Assembly (NCBI GenBank): GCA_026545765.1
Contig: CM048841.1
Span: 104,195,542-104,259,541, forward strand
Length of the DNA stretch: 64,000 bases
Direction of reading: 5' to 3'
From: Plantago major
Taxonomy: Eukaryota; Streptophyta; Magnoliopsida; Lamiales; Plantaginaceae
The stretch's first letter is position 1; each line of letters opens with the position of its first letter. Positions 36,077 through 47,075 of this stretch are shown here, piece by piece. The notes beneath the pieces are model-generated. The model was not told the DNA's origin and ran no database searches. It was given only the letters and a program-made list of their open reading frames with translations. The position numbers were made by a program, and so were the translations under genes.

Positions 36077-37463
36077 CTTGCATGATTTGCTCTTCAAGTA
36101 GTTCATAAACAAATATCAAGTTTACTTGGATATTTATATGAATGTACTTAGATTCCCATATTTATATGAAAGTATGAAACAAGTGTGTAATAATTAAATT
36201 ACTGGAATTGCTAGGCCAGGTAGGTGCAGATATATGATAATGATTAAGCTGCTAAGCAACTTGGTTTCACAGTGTATAATGACCGCAATTAATTAACACA
36301 ACTTTGTTATTATAAAAAGAAAACAAAATATAGTCTGAAGAAGCTATGACAAATCAAGAGCATAAAAAAGCAAGCATCGATAAGTCAATCCGATGAAAAA
36401 AAATGAAACCTGGTGAAAAACAGTAGAAACATGATGATGATTATAATTCATCTTCATTGATTAGTCACTTTCCAAATCCTATAAACAGTACAAACTCATG
36501 ATTCTGCAAAATTTTCTCCCATTATTACTGTCGATCCTAGCTATTTTTACTGTTCACTGCAATTAATTTACTGTTTCAATGCTCTCAAGTATGAAAACAT
36601 CTGGCTTTGTATTCGCCGCGTATTAATTTACAAAATATGAACACAGAACGGTTCTTAATCAAATCTTAACCCGTGTGATGACTATAATCTCTGGTCAAAT
36701 CAATTATTTTGACTACTTATCTTCAGGTAAACCCATGTAGATGTCTTTTTATCCAGAGTCAAAGCCTCTAAACTAGTTCGGTCAACTACAATTCGTGGAA
36801 CATACATGCCAATTGCATGCGAACAGTACACTTAGGTTTTCTTTAAAGTTCAAAATTCATTGGGCAGTACGTATTGGACGACTATGGCTTTGTTTAGCAA
36901 AACTAGATGGAAATTTAGCTGGTAGCTGGAAAGCTAGATGGTTAGCTAGCTGAAACGCTAGCTGGTTTTAAATGTAGGTGTTTAGCAATTAGCTGAAAAG
37001 TTAGCTGGTAATTTGTAAAATGACATAAAAGGGCAGTACTCTTATTTTTCTTGTCTTTAACCTTTCTTATCGTATTATTAGTCTATAGTTTTTTAAATAA
37101 TAATATATCATATTTTGTCCAATAATTATAATATATATTTAATGTACTTTACATCGCCACTTTAATAACATCATCAAAGTTGAAAGAAATAATCGTTGAG
37201 CATTTTAACTTAGTAATGAAAAAAATCAGTATTTGATGTGTACTACATGTATGCATTTTAAAGAGGTGCGGATACATTAATCCTTATGCTAGTTGCAAAA
37301 AAGTACACAAAATGTATAACAAAGGATCCAACAATATAAAATATAAGATGAGAATTCTAATGACCTTCCGGTTTACACAAAGAAAACGTAACTAAGCTAG
37401 ATTATCACTTCCCCATATCAAAGCTGCAATGTTGTCACGGATTATATTCATCTCAATAGATGT
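36077..37463. other. Intergenic, one possible transposon end
   Basis: No gene seen. At about 36888-37015 the sequence ggctttgtttagcaaaacta followed by repeated tagctgg / gctagctg words looks like one terminus of a transposon, but I found no matching inverse terminus downstream. Confidence 0.4.
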
Positions 37464-37556
37464 TTATCTTGAATTTCCATGGTTGGTAGCACTAGCAGTG
37501 TCAGGGAGTTCTTCAAAGGGTATATAATCTGGATGACTCTCAAGTACATTAAATAA
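37464..37556 (-). other. Possible last exon of a transposon-borne or captured gene
   Basis: After a good acceptor (ctag at 37557-37560 read on the minus strand) the frame encodes 30 residues (ending ELPDTASATNHGNSR) before a stop at 37464. Composition is normal for protein, unlike the surrounding repeats. I do not recognise the family. It could belong to the same minus-strand gene as the start-like frame at 40464-40646. Confidence 0.3.
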
Positions 37557-37878
37557 CTAGACAATATAAACATTGTTACACTGAGTGAGTAAATTTCGGG
37601 ACAAGTAATAAAACTAGACAATTTATTTACAGAACTAGAAAATTCAATTACAAAACTAGACAATATGTTGTAAAAACTAGACACTAATTTTTCTTCAATT
37701 GTCAGAGCATTCTTCTTCAAATCATCAAATCCACCATCTTCTAGCTTTTTAAACTTACATAAAAACTAGACAATACATACTAAAAACTAAACAGTTCAAC
37801 ACAACTGCACAACAAAAAGATATAACATGAAAAACTAGACAAATATTGTTAAAAACTAGGTCCTATGTGTAAAAGCTA

Positions 37879-38088
37879 CTTCCTCGTCGTCATATTTACA
37901 TTTTGACTTTTTTGATTGTTTTTCAACTTCTGAATAAATCTTAAATGGTAAATGTAAAATGTACAATTAAATTAAATTATGTACTAAAGTTTCATAATAT
38001 AATTTAATTGAACATTTTACATTTGCAGTTTAAGATTAATTTGTAGTCAAAGTTGGACATATTTGGAAAATCAGAAATAAGACGAGGG
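37879..38088. mobile_element. Stowaway-like MITE
   Basis: Ends cttcctcgtcgtcata and, inverted, cctcgtcttatttc, flanked by TA on each side (37877-37878, 38089-38090). The arms are inverted for about 100 bp (taaatcttaaatggtaaatg against its inverse around 38010-38035). TA target site and CTCCCTCYGTC-like ends fit the Tc1/Mariner-derived Stowaway group, though the ends are diverged. Confidence 0.6.
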
Positions 38089-38345
38089 TAAAACATAAGG
38101 TATTTACATAAAAACTAGACAATATATGTTAAAAACTAGATAATTTCACACAAAAAGCTGTAAAATATTAAAAAGTAGACAATATATGTTAAAAACTAGA
38201 CAATTTCACACAAAACATTTAGAAAATTTAAACAAACAACAAATCCCCACAAAAAACATATACAGTGTACACAACCATATAACAAATCTAAAAATCATAA
38301 AAAGTAGATGATACATGTTAAAAACTAGATAATACATACTAAAAC

Positions 38346-39782
38346 CACTACAAAAATCGCTGTGGCGACGGATAGATCCGTCTGAATATCTATCCGCCTC
38401 TGGCGGCGGATCGGGCGACGGATAGAAAATCCGTCGCCCCTGAGCTAATGGACGGATAACAATCCGTCGTCAATTCATGACAGATTGGACGACGGATTGA
38501 CCATTTTTTTTTTTTAAAATTGATAATGGGGCGACGGATAGATTCTATCCGTCGCCCCATCAACGACGGATAGATCTATCCGTCGCCCATTTCTATTTTT
38601 TTAAAAATAAAATCCGTATTCAATTTTTATATTCAGATACGGATTAATTAAATATCAATTTGTATTCATTATCGAGATATTGATTTGTATTCAGATATCG
38701 TATTAATTTGTATTCGAATTTTTATATTCGTATCCAATTTGTATTCGTACGGTGCGGTGGTGGTGGGAGGAGAAAGGTGGTGCGGTGGTGGCAGGGGTGG
38801 TGCGGTGGTGGCAGTGGTGGTGGCAGGGTGGTGGTGGCGCGGTGGTGGTGGGAGGAGGAAAGGTGGTGGTGGTGGTGGGAGGAGAGAGGTGGTGGTGGTG
38901 GTGGTGGAGATGGTGGTGGTGCGGTGGTGGTGGGAGGAGAGAGGTGGTGGTGGAGATGGTGGTGGTGCGGTGGTGGAGATGGTGGTGGTGCGGTGGTGGT
39001 GGGAGGAGAGAGGTGGTGGAGATGGTGGTGGTGCGGTGGGGGGGGGAGGAGAGAGAGGTGGGGGTGGTGGTGGTGGTGATGGTGGTGGGAGGAGAGAGGT
39101 GGTGGTGGTGGAGATGGTGGTGGAGGAGGATGGTGGTGGAGGAGGTGGTGGTGGATGGTGGTGGTGGAAGGAGAAAGGTGGTGGTGGGAGGAGAGAGGTG
39201 GTGGTGCGGTGGTGGAGATGGTGGTGGTGCGGTGGTGGTGGGAGGAGAGAGGTGGTGGTGGTGGTGGTGGAGATGGTGGTGGGAGGAGAGAGGTGGTGGT
39301 GGTGGAGATGGTGGTGGAGGAGGATGGTGGTGGAGGATGGTGGTGGAGGAGGTGGTGGTGGATGGTGGTGGTGGTGGAGGAGAAAGGTGGTGGAAGGAGA
39401 AAGGTGGTGGTGGGAGGAGGAGAGGAGAAATGGAGGAGAAGTGGTGGAGGAAAGGAGGTGGTGGAGGAGATATATGGTTTTTTTAGCGACGGATAGATCT
39501 AGATCTATCCGTCTAACCTTTTTTTTTTTTTTTTTGGCTATAGCGACGGATAGATCTATCCGTCAAGAGTTTTAGCTTGACGGATAGATCTATCCGTCGC
39601 TAAATTTTTTTTTTTTTAAATTGTCAACGCTCAGAAGCGGATAAACTTATCCGTCGCTACAGATAAATTTATCAGCTGTCAAATCGGGCGACGGATAGAA
39701 TCCGTCGCCTGCTTTGGCGATCCGTCGCTGATGACGGATAAAATCGCTTCTTTCCCGTTCTGTTACAGTAATTCTTGTAGTG
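38346..39782. mobile_element. CACTA (En/Spm-type) non-autonomous transposon
   Basis: Begins CACTACAAAAATCGCTGT and ends in the inverse of CACTACAAGAATTACTGT, with the 3-bp target duplication aac (38343-38345 and 39783-39785). Both subterminal zones (38365-38600 and 39485-39735) carry many copies of gacggatagat / atctatccgtcg in both orientations, the expected transposase-binding motifs. Between them is a 0.7-kb G-rich minisatellite instead of a transposase. Confidence 0.9.
38750..39475 (+). repeat. G/T/A-only minisatellite inside the CACTA element
   Basis: About 725 bp of ggtggtggt, gcggtggtggtgggaggaga, gaggtggtggtggagatggt and ggaggatggt words in higher-order repeats. C is almost absent from the plus strand. 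Lack of TA removes stop codons and opens long frames of Gly/Val/Trp/Arg in all three plus frames; these are composition artefacts. Read on the minus strand the same DNA gives Pro/Ser/Thr/His-rich text, reminiscent of a proline-rich protein exon. Confidence 0.88.
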
Positions 39783-40463
39783 AACATAGACAACTACACA
39801 ACAAAAAAACTACACCAGCAACAACGAACAACATAAACAATTTCGAAAATAATCACGGAAAAAATTCACAACAGAAACATTTCAACCAACAACAACGAAC
39901 ACATAGACCATTTATACAAAAAAACTAGACAATTTGTAGTGAAACATAGACAATTTATACAAAAAAAACTAAACCAATAACAACGAACAACATAGACAAT
40001 TGTTATTCTGGTGCAAGAGGGAATTCATTATCATCACCACTATTTTCATAATTTACAACTCATTTATTGAATACAAAAAGTTCAAAAAACTTAGCCCAAT
40101 TGAAAATCTAACAGTGTTCAAGCGAGCAGAAAACATACGATTAAGGTTCTCGATCTCTGATCTCAACCCATTCTGTTCGATCTCCGATCGATCGATCTCC
40201 TATCTCCGGATACAATCTCATTGAAGTTCGATCAATCATTGAAAAGCTCAACAGAGCAAAACAACAACCGAAAACTCAAATATAAAGTATAAAAACAACT
40301 GAAACAGCTTTTAAAACTAGGATCGAGCATGAAAAAACAACAAAACCTGAAGAATCGCAAGTTGAATAATCAGGAATTCGGAAACCTAGGGTTGAAATTC
40401 GCCACTTGCGACTGCATATTCGACACTCTCGCGATCTCATCCACGATCTCGTGCTCTGTCTCT

Positions 40464-40646
40464 TTAGAAATCATCGAATTTGTGAACAATTTCAGCAAAT
40501 GTTCGTGGAGAAGAGATTCTCGAGCTTCTCAAAGTCGGCGGAGAGAAAACTGAATTTGATCTGCTGGAGAGAAAACTGAAACAACGTATAGCTATGGATC
40601 TGCTAGAGAGAAAACTGAATTCGATCTGGTTTGTTCCTTCCGCCAT
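40464..40646 (-). pseudogene. Captured or relic gene start with telo-box leader (unidentified)
   Basis: On the minus strand a plant-type leader (aaaccctaagcttcaatttt, a telo-box, then a ctctct tract) precedes an ATG at 40646 in a good context (accatggcgg) and a 60-codon frame. Within it the segment ttttctctctagcagatc-like is repeated four times. I recognise no domain. The stretch is GC-richer than its flanks and lies between the 21-bp array and a MITE. It is probably a gene fragment carried by an older transposon. Confidence 0.4.
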
Positions 40647-40931
40647 GGTTGATTTTAGAGAGAGAAAATTGAAGCTTAGGGTTTGGTGGCTAGAAGAAAC
40701 GAAAAGAGTGGAGAAGGGAGAGAAATGAAATAAAAAAGGGGAAAAAGCTGGAAAAAAATGTTTTTATAGTGAATCTGAATCATAAAACTGCTCGACCCGC
40801 CACCATAATGCAAAGATCTGACCCGCAAACAAGATCCGCAAAATAAAAACGGATAGATGTTAAATATAGGTAATTTTTCTTAAAAACTAGGAGGAATCTT
40901 GGACTCTCCAAATATACATGGACTTTTATAA

Positions 40932-41570
40932 GACTAAGTATTCTTTCAAACTTAATTTTCATTTCATTTTATTTTCTCATTTTCTTTTAAACTTTATTTT
41001 CAAATTTATTTTAAATGTCGTTAATTAATTATAATAAATCACATTATTTTTTCAAATACATTACTTGAAAATAGAAATTACATTACTTAAACAAGTAATA
41101 AGTATTTTAAATATAGTTTACATTTTTCAGGTACGTTTTACGTTTTTTAGTATCTGTATCTTTTTAATTTTTGCAGTGTTATTTTAATTTTAAATAATAT
41201 GTATTTTAAATTTTACAAGTAATGTTTTATATATAAGTATGTTTCTATTGTTACAAATATTATTATAATATGAAAATATTCAATAAAACTTGAAATTGAA
41301 TTTTTTTACATGACTTGAAATTAAAATTACAATACAGGAAAAATAAAAAACAATAAAAGAGACAAAAAGTGGGAAAGAAATAGAAACAAAAAAGAAAAAA
41401 CAATCTCCATAAAGTAAATAAAAAGAGAAAAGAAAATAAAAAGAAAAAAATATATTAAAAAACCAAAAGCTGGTCATTTCTTAAATTTTGGGACGCAGCC
41501 AGTCCCAATTCACATGGTTCGACTGAAGTTCGAACCATACAACTCTGTTGCAACACTAGTGGAGATAGTC
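40932..41570. mobile_element. PIF/Harbinger-type MITE, copy B (left end deleted)
   Basis: Right end cactagtggagatagtc is the inverse of the family terminus, followed by TAA (41571-41573). The left end keeps only gacta after TAA (40929-40931) and then jumps to the family interior (ttctttcaaacttaattttc). The interior matches the copies at 3547-4396 and 46370-47072. The 3-bp TAA duplication is intact. Confidence 0.78.
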
Positions 41571-41573
41571 TAA

Positions 41574-41835
41574 GGCTTCACCCATCTGGTATTGGAAGTC
41601 CAAAACATGCAAACGGCCCTAGCGGATACATGATTAATAAGGGGAGTGAACAAAACATTATTGCCGGTACCAGATCCCTCAACTCTAGCAAAAAACGCAC
41701 TTCCCATCTTCGCTAGGTAATCGGCTGTGCCATTCGTCTATCTAAAAGTGAAGCACAAGTCACCTAGCTCCTCAAATGCTCGGCCCAACTGCCGGATGTC
41801 CTCCATAAGTCCCTGATGTGATGTGTTGGGGCCTG
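41574..41835 (-). pseudogene. Retroelement RNase H fragment, interrupted
   Basis: The minus-strand frame ends with an RNase H C-terminus: DLCFTFR, an in-frame TAG at 41740-41738, then TNGTADYLAKMGSAFFARV, matching the REGN.VAD.LAKMG motif of plant LINE and related RNase H domains. Upstream catalytic motifs are missing. The MITE at 40932-41570 abuts it and its TAA target site forms the present stop. Non-functional relic. Confidence 0.68.
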
Positions 41836-42430
41836 GTCCTTAACTCGATCTCAATCTCTATGACTTACAAGTTAATTCCTCATCAATATTTTTCCAAAGC
41901 AAAATTTTATGAATTGATTATAAAGATGAATGTGTTAAAGACCTAAAATTCTATATGCTTACATTCAAAACTTGGAGCTAGTTATCTAAAGTAGTATAGT
42001 TCAATACTCTTACTGTCTTACATCTAAAATGATAGAGCTAGGAAGTTTTGTATTTTTATATTTTTGAGTATACATTCATTATCTACTCAAAAAAGAGTAT
42101 ACATTCATTATACTTAATTAATGACCAAAAAGCTTCAAGACAATAATACCTGTAGTCAACTCGGATATGATCAGATCAAAATCCAAGCCATATTAGTACT
42201 GCTAGCTAAGCTAGCTAGAATGTGCTAATCCACCTCGAGATTTGTAAATAATGAGTAAAAATAGAGTTAATTATCTATTGGAATCTTGAAATACAAGGAA
42301 GAAACTTGGCACAAATCATTGCACGTAGCATAATCCCACAGTACATAACATTGATGTATAGTAGCTTATACTTAATTAACATACGCACTCCCCACTTTCA
42401 CTTTAGAAGCTGTTCAGTTTTGACTTTTTG
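41836..42430. other. Intergenic upstream of the MYB gene
   Basis: No gene or known element. A short direct duplication (agtatacattcatta repeated at about 42068 and 42103) is seen. Confidence 0.4.
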
Positions 42431-42433
42431 CAG

Positions 42434-42561
42434 TCAATAAAATCGAACTTTAACTACGAATTAATCTCAAATTGTAATTGTAAATCTTCAATTTTAATTA
42501 AATTAAAGATTTTACCATTATAGTTTGAGATTAATTCGTGGTCAAAGTTCGATTTTATTGA
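42434..42561. repeat. Inverted repeat (foldback) upstream of the MYB gene
   Basis: 38-bp arms, tcaataaaatcgaactttaa and following bases at 42434-42471 against the inverse at 42524-42561, with two mismatches and a 52-bp spacer. Weaker pairing may extend outward. It lies about 360 bp before the MYB start codon and is probably a small MITE. Confidence 0.7.
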
Positions 42562-42785
42562 TTGTAAATAATCAAAATTGAAGTGTAATTGAGTTATGTA
42601 TAATAGTGTCCTATCATCATATGAATTGCCCACACCATTGACTTCGTTAGGCTCCCGTAAAATCACATAACACTATTAACTACTAATAAATCAAAGACTT
42701 TTTACCTTTTCTTATTTTTCTTCAACAAAAGGCCCAAGATCCATACCAAACACAACAGCAAGTCAAATGATCAGACTATTACTAT

Positions 42786-42918
42786 TACTATATGATATAT
42801 ATACAAGACAAAGAGACACACAAGTTTCCCAACAGCTAGCCAGCACAATCACATATGTTCTTCTTCTCCTCCTCCTTCTTTTTCTTCTAGCTAGAGAGAG
42901 AAAGATAAGAAAAAAAAA
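42786..42918 (+). promoter_or_regulatory. Core promoter and leader of the MYB gene
   Basis: TATA-like gatatatatacaa lies at about 42793-42805, followed by a pyrimidine-rich leader (ttcttctcctcctccttc) and a purine run directly before the ATG at 42919. Confidence 0.5.
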
Positions 42919-44506
42919 ATGGGAAGAGCTCCTTGTTGTGATAAGGCTAATGTCAAGAAAGGTCCTTGGTCTCCAGAAGAAGATGCAAAACTCAAAGACT
43001 TCATTGAGAAATATGGCACTGGTGGTAATTGGATTGCTCTCCCCCAAAAAGCTGGTATATATTTAGTTACATTTCTTGATGTAACAATTAATTATAATTT
43101 GTTGTAAAAATTAATTATAATTTGCCCTTTCTTTTATTTTGCTTAATGATCTTATGTGTGATGTTGAATGATTAACCAGGTCTGAAAAGATGTGGTAAGA
43201 GTTGTAGACTGAGGTGGCTGAATTATTTGAGGCCTAATATCAAACATGGTGAATTTTCTGATGATGAAGATAGAATCATATGTACTCTCTATGCAAGCAT
43301 TGGAAGCAGGTAATAATAACTAATTTCATCAATTATTCTCTTTTGCTGTTTAGTTTCTATTTTTGCTGTTTTTGGGTATGTCTTTAGGAAATTGAACTGT
43401 TAGTTTGCTGCAAAAGACAGAAAAAAGAAACAGCTTAAAATGGAAACTGTAGGATATGGGATAAAGATCAAGAATCTGTTGGAAATTTGTATGTTGTCAA
43501 AAAGGTTTCCATTAGTAGAAATTGGAGTAGATTTCTTGCATGCATGACAAGTTCAGTTCATAAATTTCGTACCAAATCAGACACATAGCATTTATAGTTA
43601 ACAAAAAGATGAGAACTTTATACTTGTAGAGCATTTTGAACTTCAGTTTAACATCTTTTTTTGGGATGTACTACTAACTAATCTTTGATTTGTAGGTGGT
43701 CAATCATTGCTGCTCAGCTTCCGGGCCGGACCGATAACGATATCAAGAACTACTGGAACACAAAGCTCAAGAAGAAGCTCATGGGAATGAATCACATCCC
43801 AGCAATCCAAGGGAAATACAATTCCTTGCCATTTTCAGGCTCTCAATTTCACAATTCCCTTTCTACCCTCTCAGACTTGTACACCTCATTCTACTCCCAA
43901 GCCACAAAATCCCTATCTGCCATGGATTCCCTCAGTTCAGTCCCTCAAAGTTACCTCTTCAACCCCAACAACATTAACACAAACAACCACCTTCCAATGA
44001 CTCACAATTACAACCCACAAAACCAGGAGGGCATGATGGACATTTTGCCATATGGTTACACCCCACTAAAAGAAAGCAACAACATGCTCATGTTTGGTGG
44101 AAATGAGCCAAGTTGTTCATCATCTGATGGGAGTATCCAGGATCATATCAAGCAAGAAGAAATGGGATATGTTGCAAATGGATTGATGCAAGAGAACCAA
44201 CAAAAGTTCATGCTTTACTACAATGGGAACAAGGGTAGTAATGGAATTCACAATAATGTGGATCCATTGTTTACTACTAGTAGCTCTTCATATCTTGATC
44301 ATGATCAAGAAAAGCATGGGATTAATATCATGGGAGGCCCTACTAATACTCAATTACAGTATGATCTTGAGGAGGTCAAGAACTTGGTTAGTACTACTAG
44401 TGGCAATGTTTGTAATAACACCAACATCAACAATGGTAACAATGTGTTGTTGTTTAATGATCATCATGAGAACAAGACACATGAGAGGGAAATGTACTAC
44501 TATTGA
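42919..44506 (+). CDS. R2R3-MYB transcription factor, subgroup 14 (RAX/MYB36/MYB68/MYB84-like)
   Basis: Three exons (42919-43054, 43180-43309, 43696-44506) give 358 codons, with the usual plant MYB intron positions. The start [20 protein letters not shown] and R2 repeat (W at the expected spacing, ending [18 protein letters not shown]) lead to R3 ([20 protein letters not shown]). The two repeats bind AC- or MYB-core DNA in the nucleus. The R2R3 text matches the clade containing RAX1-3, MYB36, MYB68, MYB84 and MYB87, which controls axillary meristems, root endodermis (Casparian strip) and suberin-related genes; which member this represents cannot be told here. The C-terminal part is Asn/Ser-rich and disordered, with [16 protein letters not shown]. 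Frames are intact. Confidence 0.93.
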
Positions 44507-46369
44507 TGGGACAATAAGGAGAGATTTGAAGGGGCATGGATATGGTGGGATTGTATGTATATGATCAGATGATTGAGAAAAGAAGGAAAACAAATCAGTT
44601 TAATTATGGGGTTTTGTGCAATGGAAGAAAACATATCTTTTGTTAGCTTAATTAAGGTTATTTTTCTTCCCATTCTGCATTTCTTTTAGGATTGTTTGAT
44701 GTTTATGTTAATGTTGTTTTGTACAGTTCAGTTCAATTGTCTCTGCTACAAGTCAGTACCACCAATTTCCAAGATGATAAAAGATATGCACAAGGAGCCA
44801 AAAATGAAAAACAAGAAAAGAAAAAAGAAAATGCTTTATTTTATATATACACATTAATTTGTAGAAGAACTCTCTAGCTAGTAATTTACTTAATAGTGTG
44901 ATTGAGTTGTAATAATAGTGCAATTTCCATCTAACCTTATAAGTTGGTAGTATCATTTTATAAGCATTAATCATCAATGCCGCAATGATCAGTTATAATT
45001 TTGGTGTAATTTACTTAAAAACTTTCGAATTTACCTTTGATAAATATAGTTTTAAGTTCGAGTTTTTTCGTCAGACGTTGGAGGAAGATGATACCATAAT
45101 CTAAAATGCAAACACACATTAGGTGAAAAGGTCATTACAAGTTCCATTAATTAGATTGTCTGCGTTCAATTAAACAATGAAATAGGGGGCTAAATATTGT
45201 TTCTACAAAGACTAGTATTGATTCGAAATTCAAATCTTCTAATTAATTAATAACCTGGTTGCTTCAATAATTTGTTATCCTAATAGATGCTAAGCTTAAA
45301 TTAATATTTTATTATTGAACAAGTCAGTACTCAAAACTGGCAATATTCAAACAGGAAACATTACAATACTAGTGACGAAGTTTTCAATCTCTATATACAA
45401 TATGCTGGCTAAAGAAAGTTGGAAAAGGACAGAAAAAATGATCAAAAAATCTTAGTGTTATTAGAAGAAGCAATACAATAATGAAGCCATGCAATAATAA
45501 GACAAGAGAAGGCTTACTGTACGTGCATGTGAATTTGGATTATTAAACTGTTTCTAATTATTAATTGTAAGTAGAAAAATCGTTGTTGGGTACACTAACA
45601 AAATGGTCCCCAAATGATCATATTGATTGGTTAATCATTGACCAATGTCTTATGATATCAATGATCATATAAACTTAACACGAAGTGTTGCTAATTTGTA
45701 TTTTTCATGGGTATGCCCCATTAAGAGTTGACTCTTTGCTTAGCACTTTCATCTTAGGTAAGCTAAAATTTCTTCTCCAGCTGTGATCAATATGATTATT
45801 AAATAGCACATATATTGATTTTCCAAATCAATTTTGATCATGAATTACGTTCAGTACCTCACAGTATACCTGAAAAATATTTAACTTTCTCACAATATTA
45901 TTGAAGTACATTTCAAAAAAAATTGAAATAATTTTAATAAATATTATTGTTAGAAAGTTAGCTCAATTTCTTCCAAGTTATCTGTTTATTCAGCCAAGTT
46001 CAAAATGCACAGGAGACGGCTGAAGTTCGAAGTTTGAGCACACGGGAGCACAGTTGGTTTGTTACACTTGTGTTTTGGTCTCGTTGATGGATTTTTCCTT
46101 CGAATGATTTGTATAAATAGATAAAAGTTGGTGAATGGCAGTTACATTATTTATAACAATCACATTAATATATGCACCCGGCACCCCTTCCATTTACACT
46201 AGCATAACACTTTGGAGAGTCAAGTACACTCCTTCGCAACCCAAGATATATATATCTATTTTATATATTGTACGTATTTGGTATAAATTTTATACACTAT
46301 GTATATACATTAAAGTATCGTGGGTCACTACAGTAATTAACACAAAACAACTCAGACTCATAGTACTAA
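44507..46369. other. MYB 3-prime flank and intergenic DNA
   Basis: About 1.9 kb. The first 350 bases are the likely 3-prime UTR. No gene, RNA gene or element supported. Confidence 0.45.
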
Positions 46370-47072
46370 GGCCATCTCCAACAGTTGCAACTCACTCAGT
46401 CCCAAAATCTCTGCCACGTCAGCATTCCACTTATTGCAACTCACTTTGCAACTCTCCACAATTATCTACTCCAACAGTGAGGTCAAAAAATTATTTTCTT
46501 TTCACATTTCTTTCAAACTTGATTTTTCATTTTATTTTATTTTCTCATTTCCTCTTAAACTTTATTCTTGAATTTATTAAAATATCGTTAATTAATTATA
46601 ACAAAATCACATTAATTTTTTTAAAATATATTACTTGAAAATAAAAATTACATTACTTAAAAAAACTACAATATTTGAAATTGAAAATTACAATAATTGA
46701 AAATGAAAATTACAACAATTAAAATACTACATTCTACAAGTGTGATTTTAAATTCAAATAATATGAATTTTAAATTTGAGAAGTAATGTATAAGTATATT
46801 TCTATTGCTACATATAATTATTATCATATGGAAATATTCAAGAAAAATGAAAAATAATAAAAAAGATAAAAGTAGAAGAGAGGAAAGAAAACAAGAAAAG
46901 AGGAAAGGAAACAAGAAACGAGGAAAGAAAAGAAAGAAAACAAGAAAAGAAATGAAAAAAAAAAAAAAAGGTAATGCAGCGCTGGGCCTCGCCCCAAACA
47001 GACTCCGCTGGAGTCTGAGCCAGAGTCTCAAACCGATTTGGGACTCGGTTTGGGACTCTGATGGAGAAGGCC
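46370..47072. mobile_element. PIF/Harbinger-type MITE, copy C (best preserved)
   Basis: 703 bp with terminal inverted repeats ggccatctccaacag / ctgatggagaaggcc and the 3-bp duplication TAA (46367-46369, 47073-47075). Subterminal parts carry further inverted words (tgcaactca; gactcggtttgggactc). The interior is the AT-rich block shared with copies A and B. The 153-codon minus-strand frame spans A-rich repeat and is not a gene. Confidence 0.86.
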
Positions 47073-47075
47073 TAA

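Larger units (their letters stand above)
37551..40010. repeat. Degenerate tandem array of a ~21-bp unit (aaaactagacaat...)
   Basis: Units based on aaaactagacaat plus about eight variable bases. Four exact 21-bp-spaced units stand at 37610-37693; looser units continue at about 37755-37865, 38103-38345 and, past the CACTA element, about 39783-40000. A Stowaway-like MITE (37879-38088) and the CACTA element (38346-39782) have inserted into the array. Units are too diverged and short for a CRISPR array or a centromeric satellite. Confidence 0.7.

Noticed and set aside
37551..38345. CRISPR-like array of aaaactagacaat units
   Set aside because: Repeats are short and diverged without regular spacers, and the genome is a plant's.
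38685..39575. Open frames of 244-296 codons in the G-rich tract
   Set aside because: All three plus frames are open because the tract lacks TA; the text is Gly/Val/Trp repeats created by composition inside a CACTA element, not a protein.
45980..46130. Possible tRNA or small RNA in GC-richer patch
   Set aside because: No cloverleaf or A/B box arrangement could be made out by eye.
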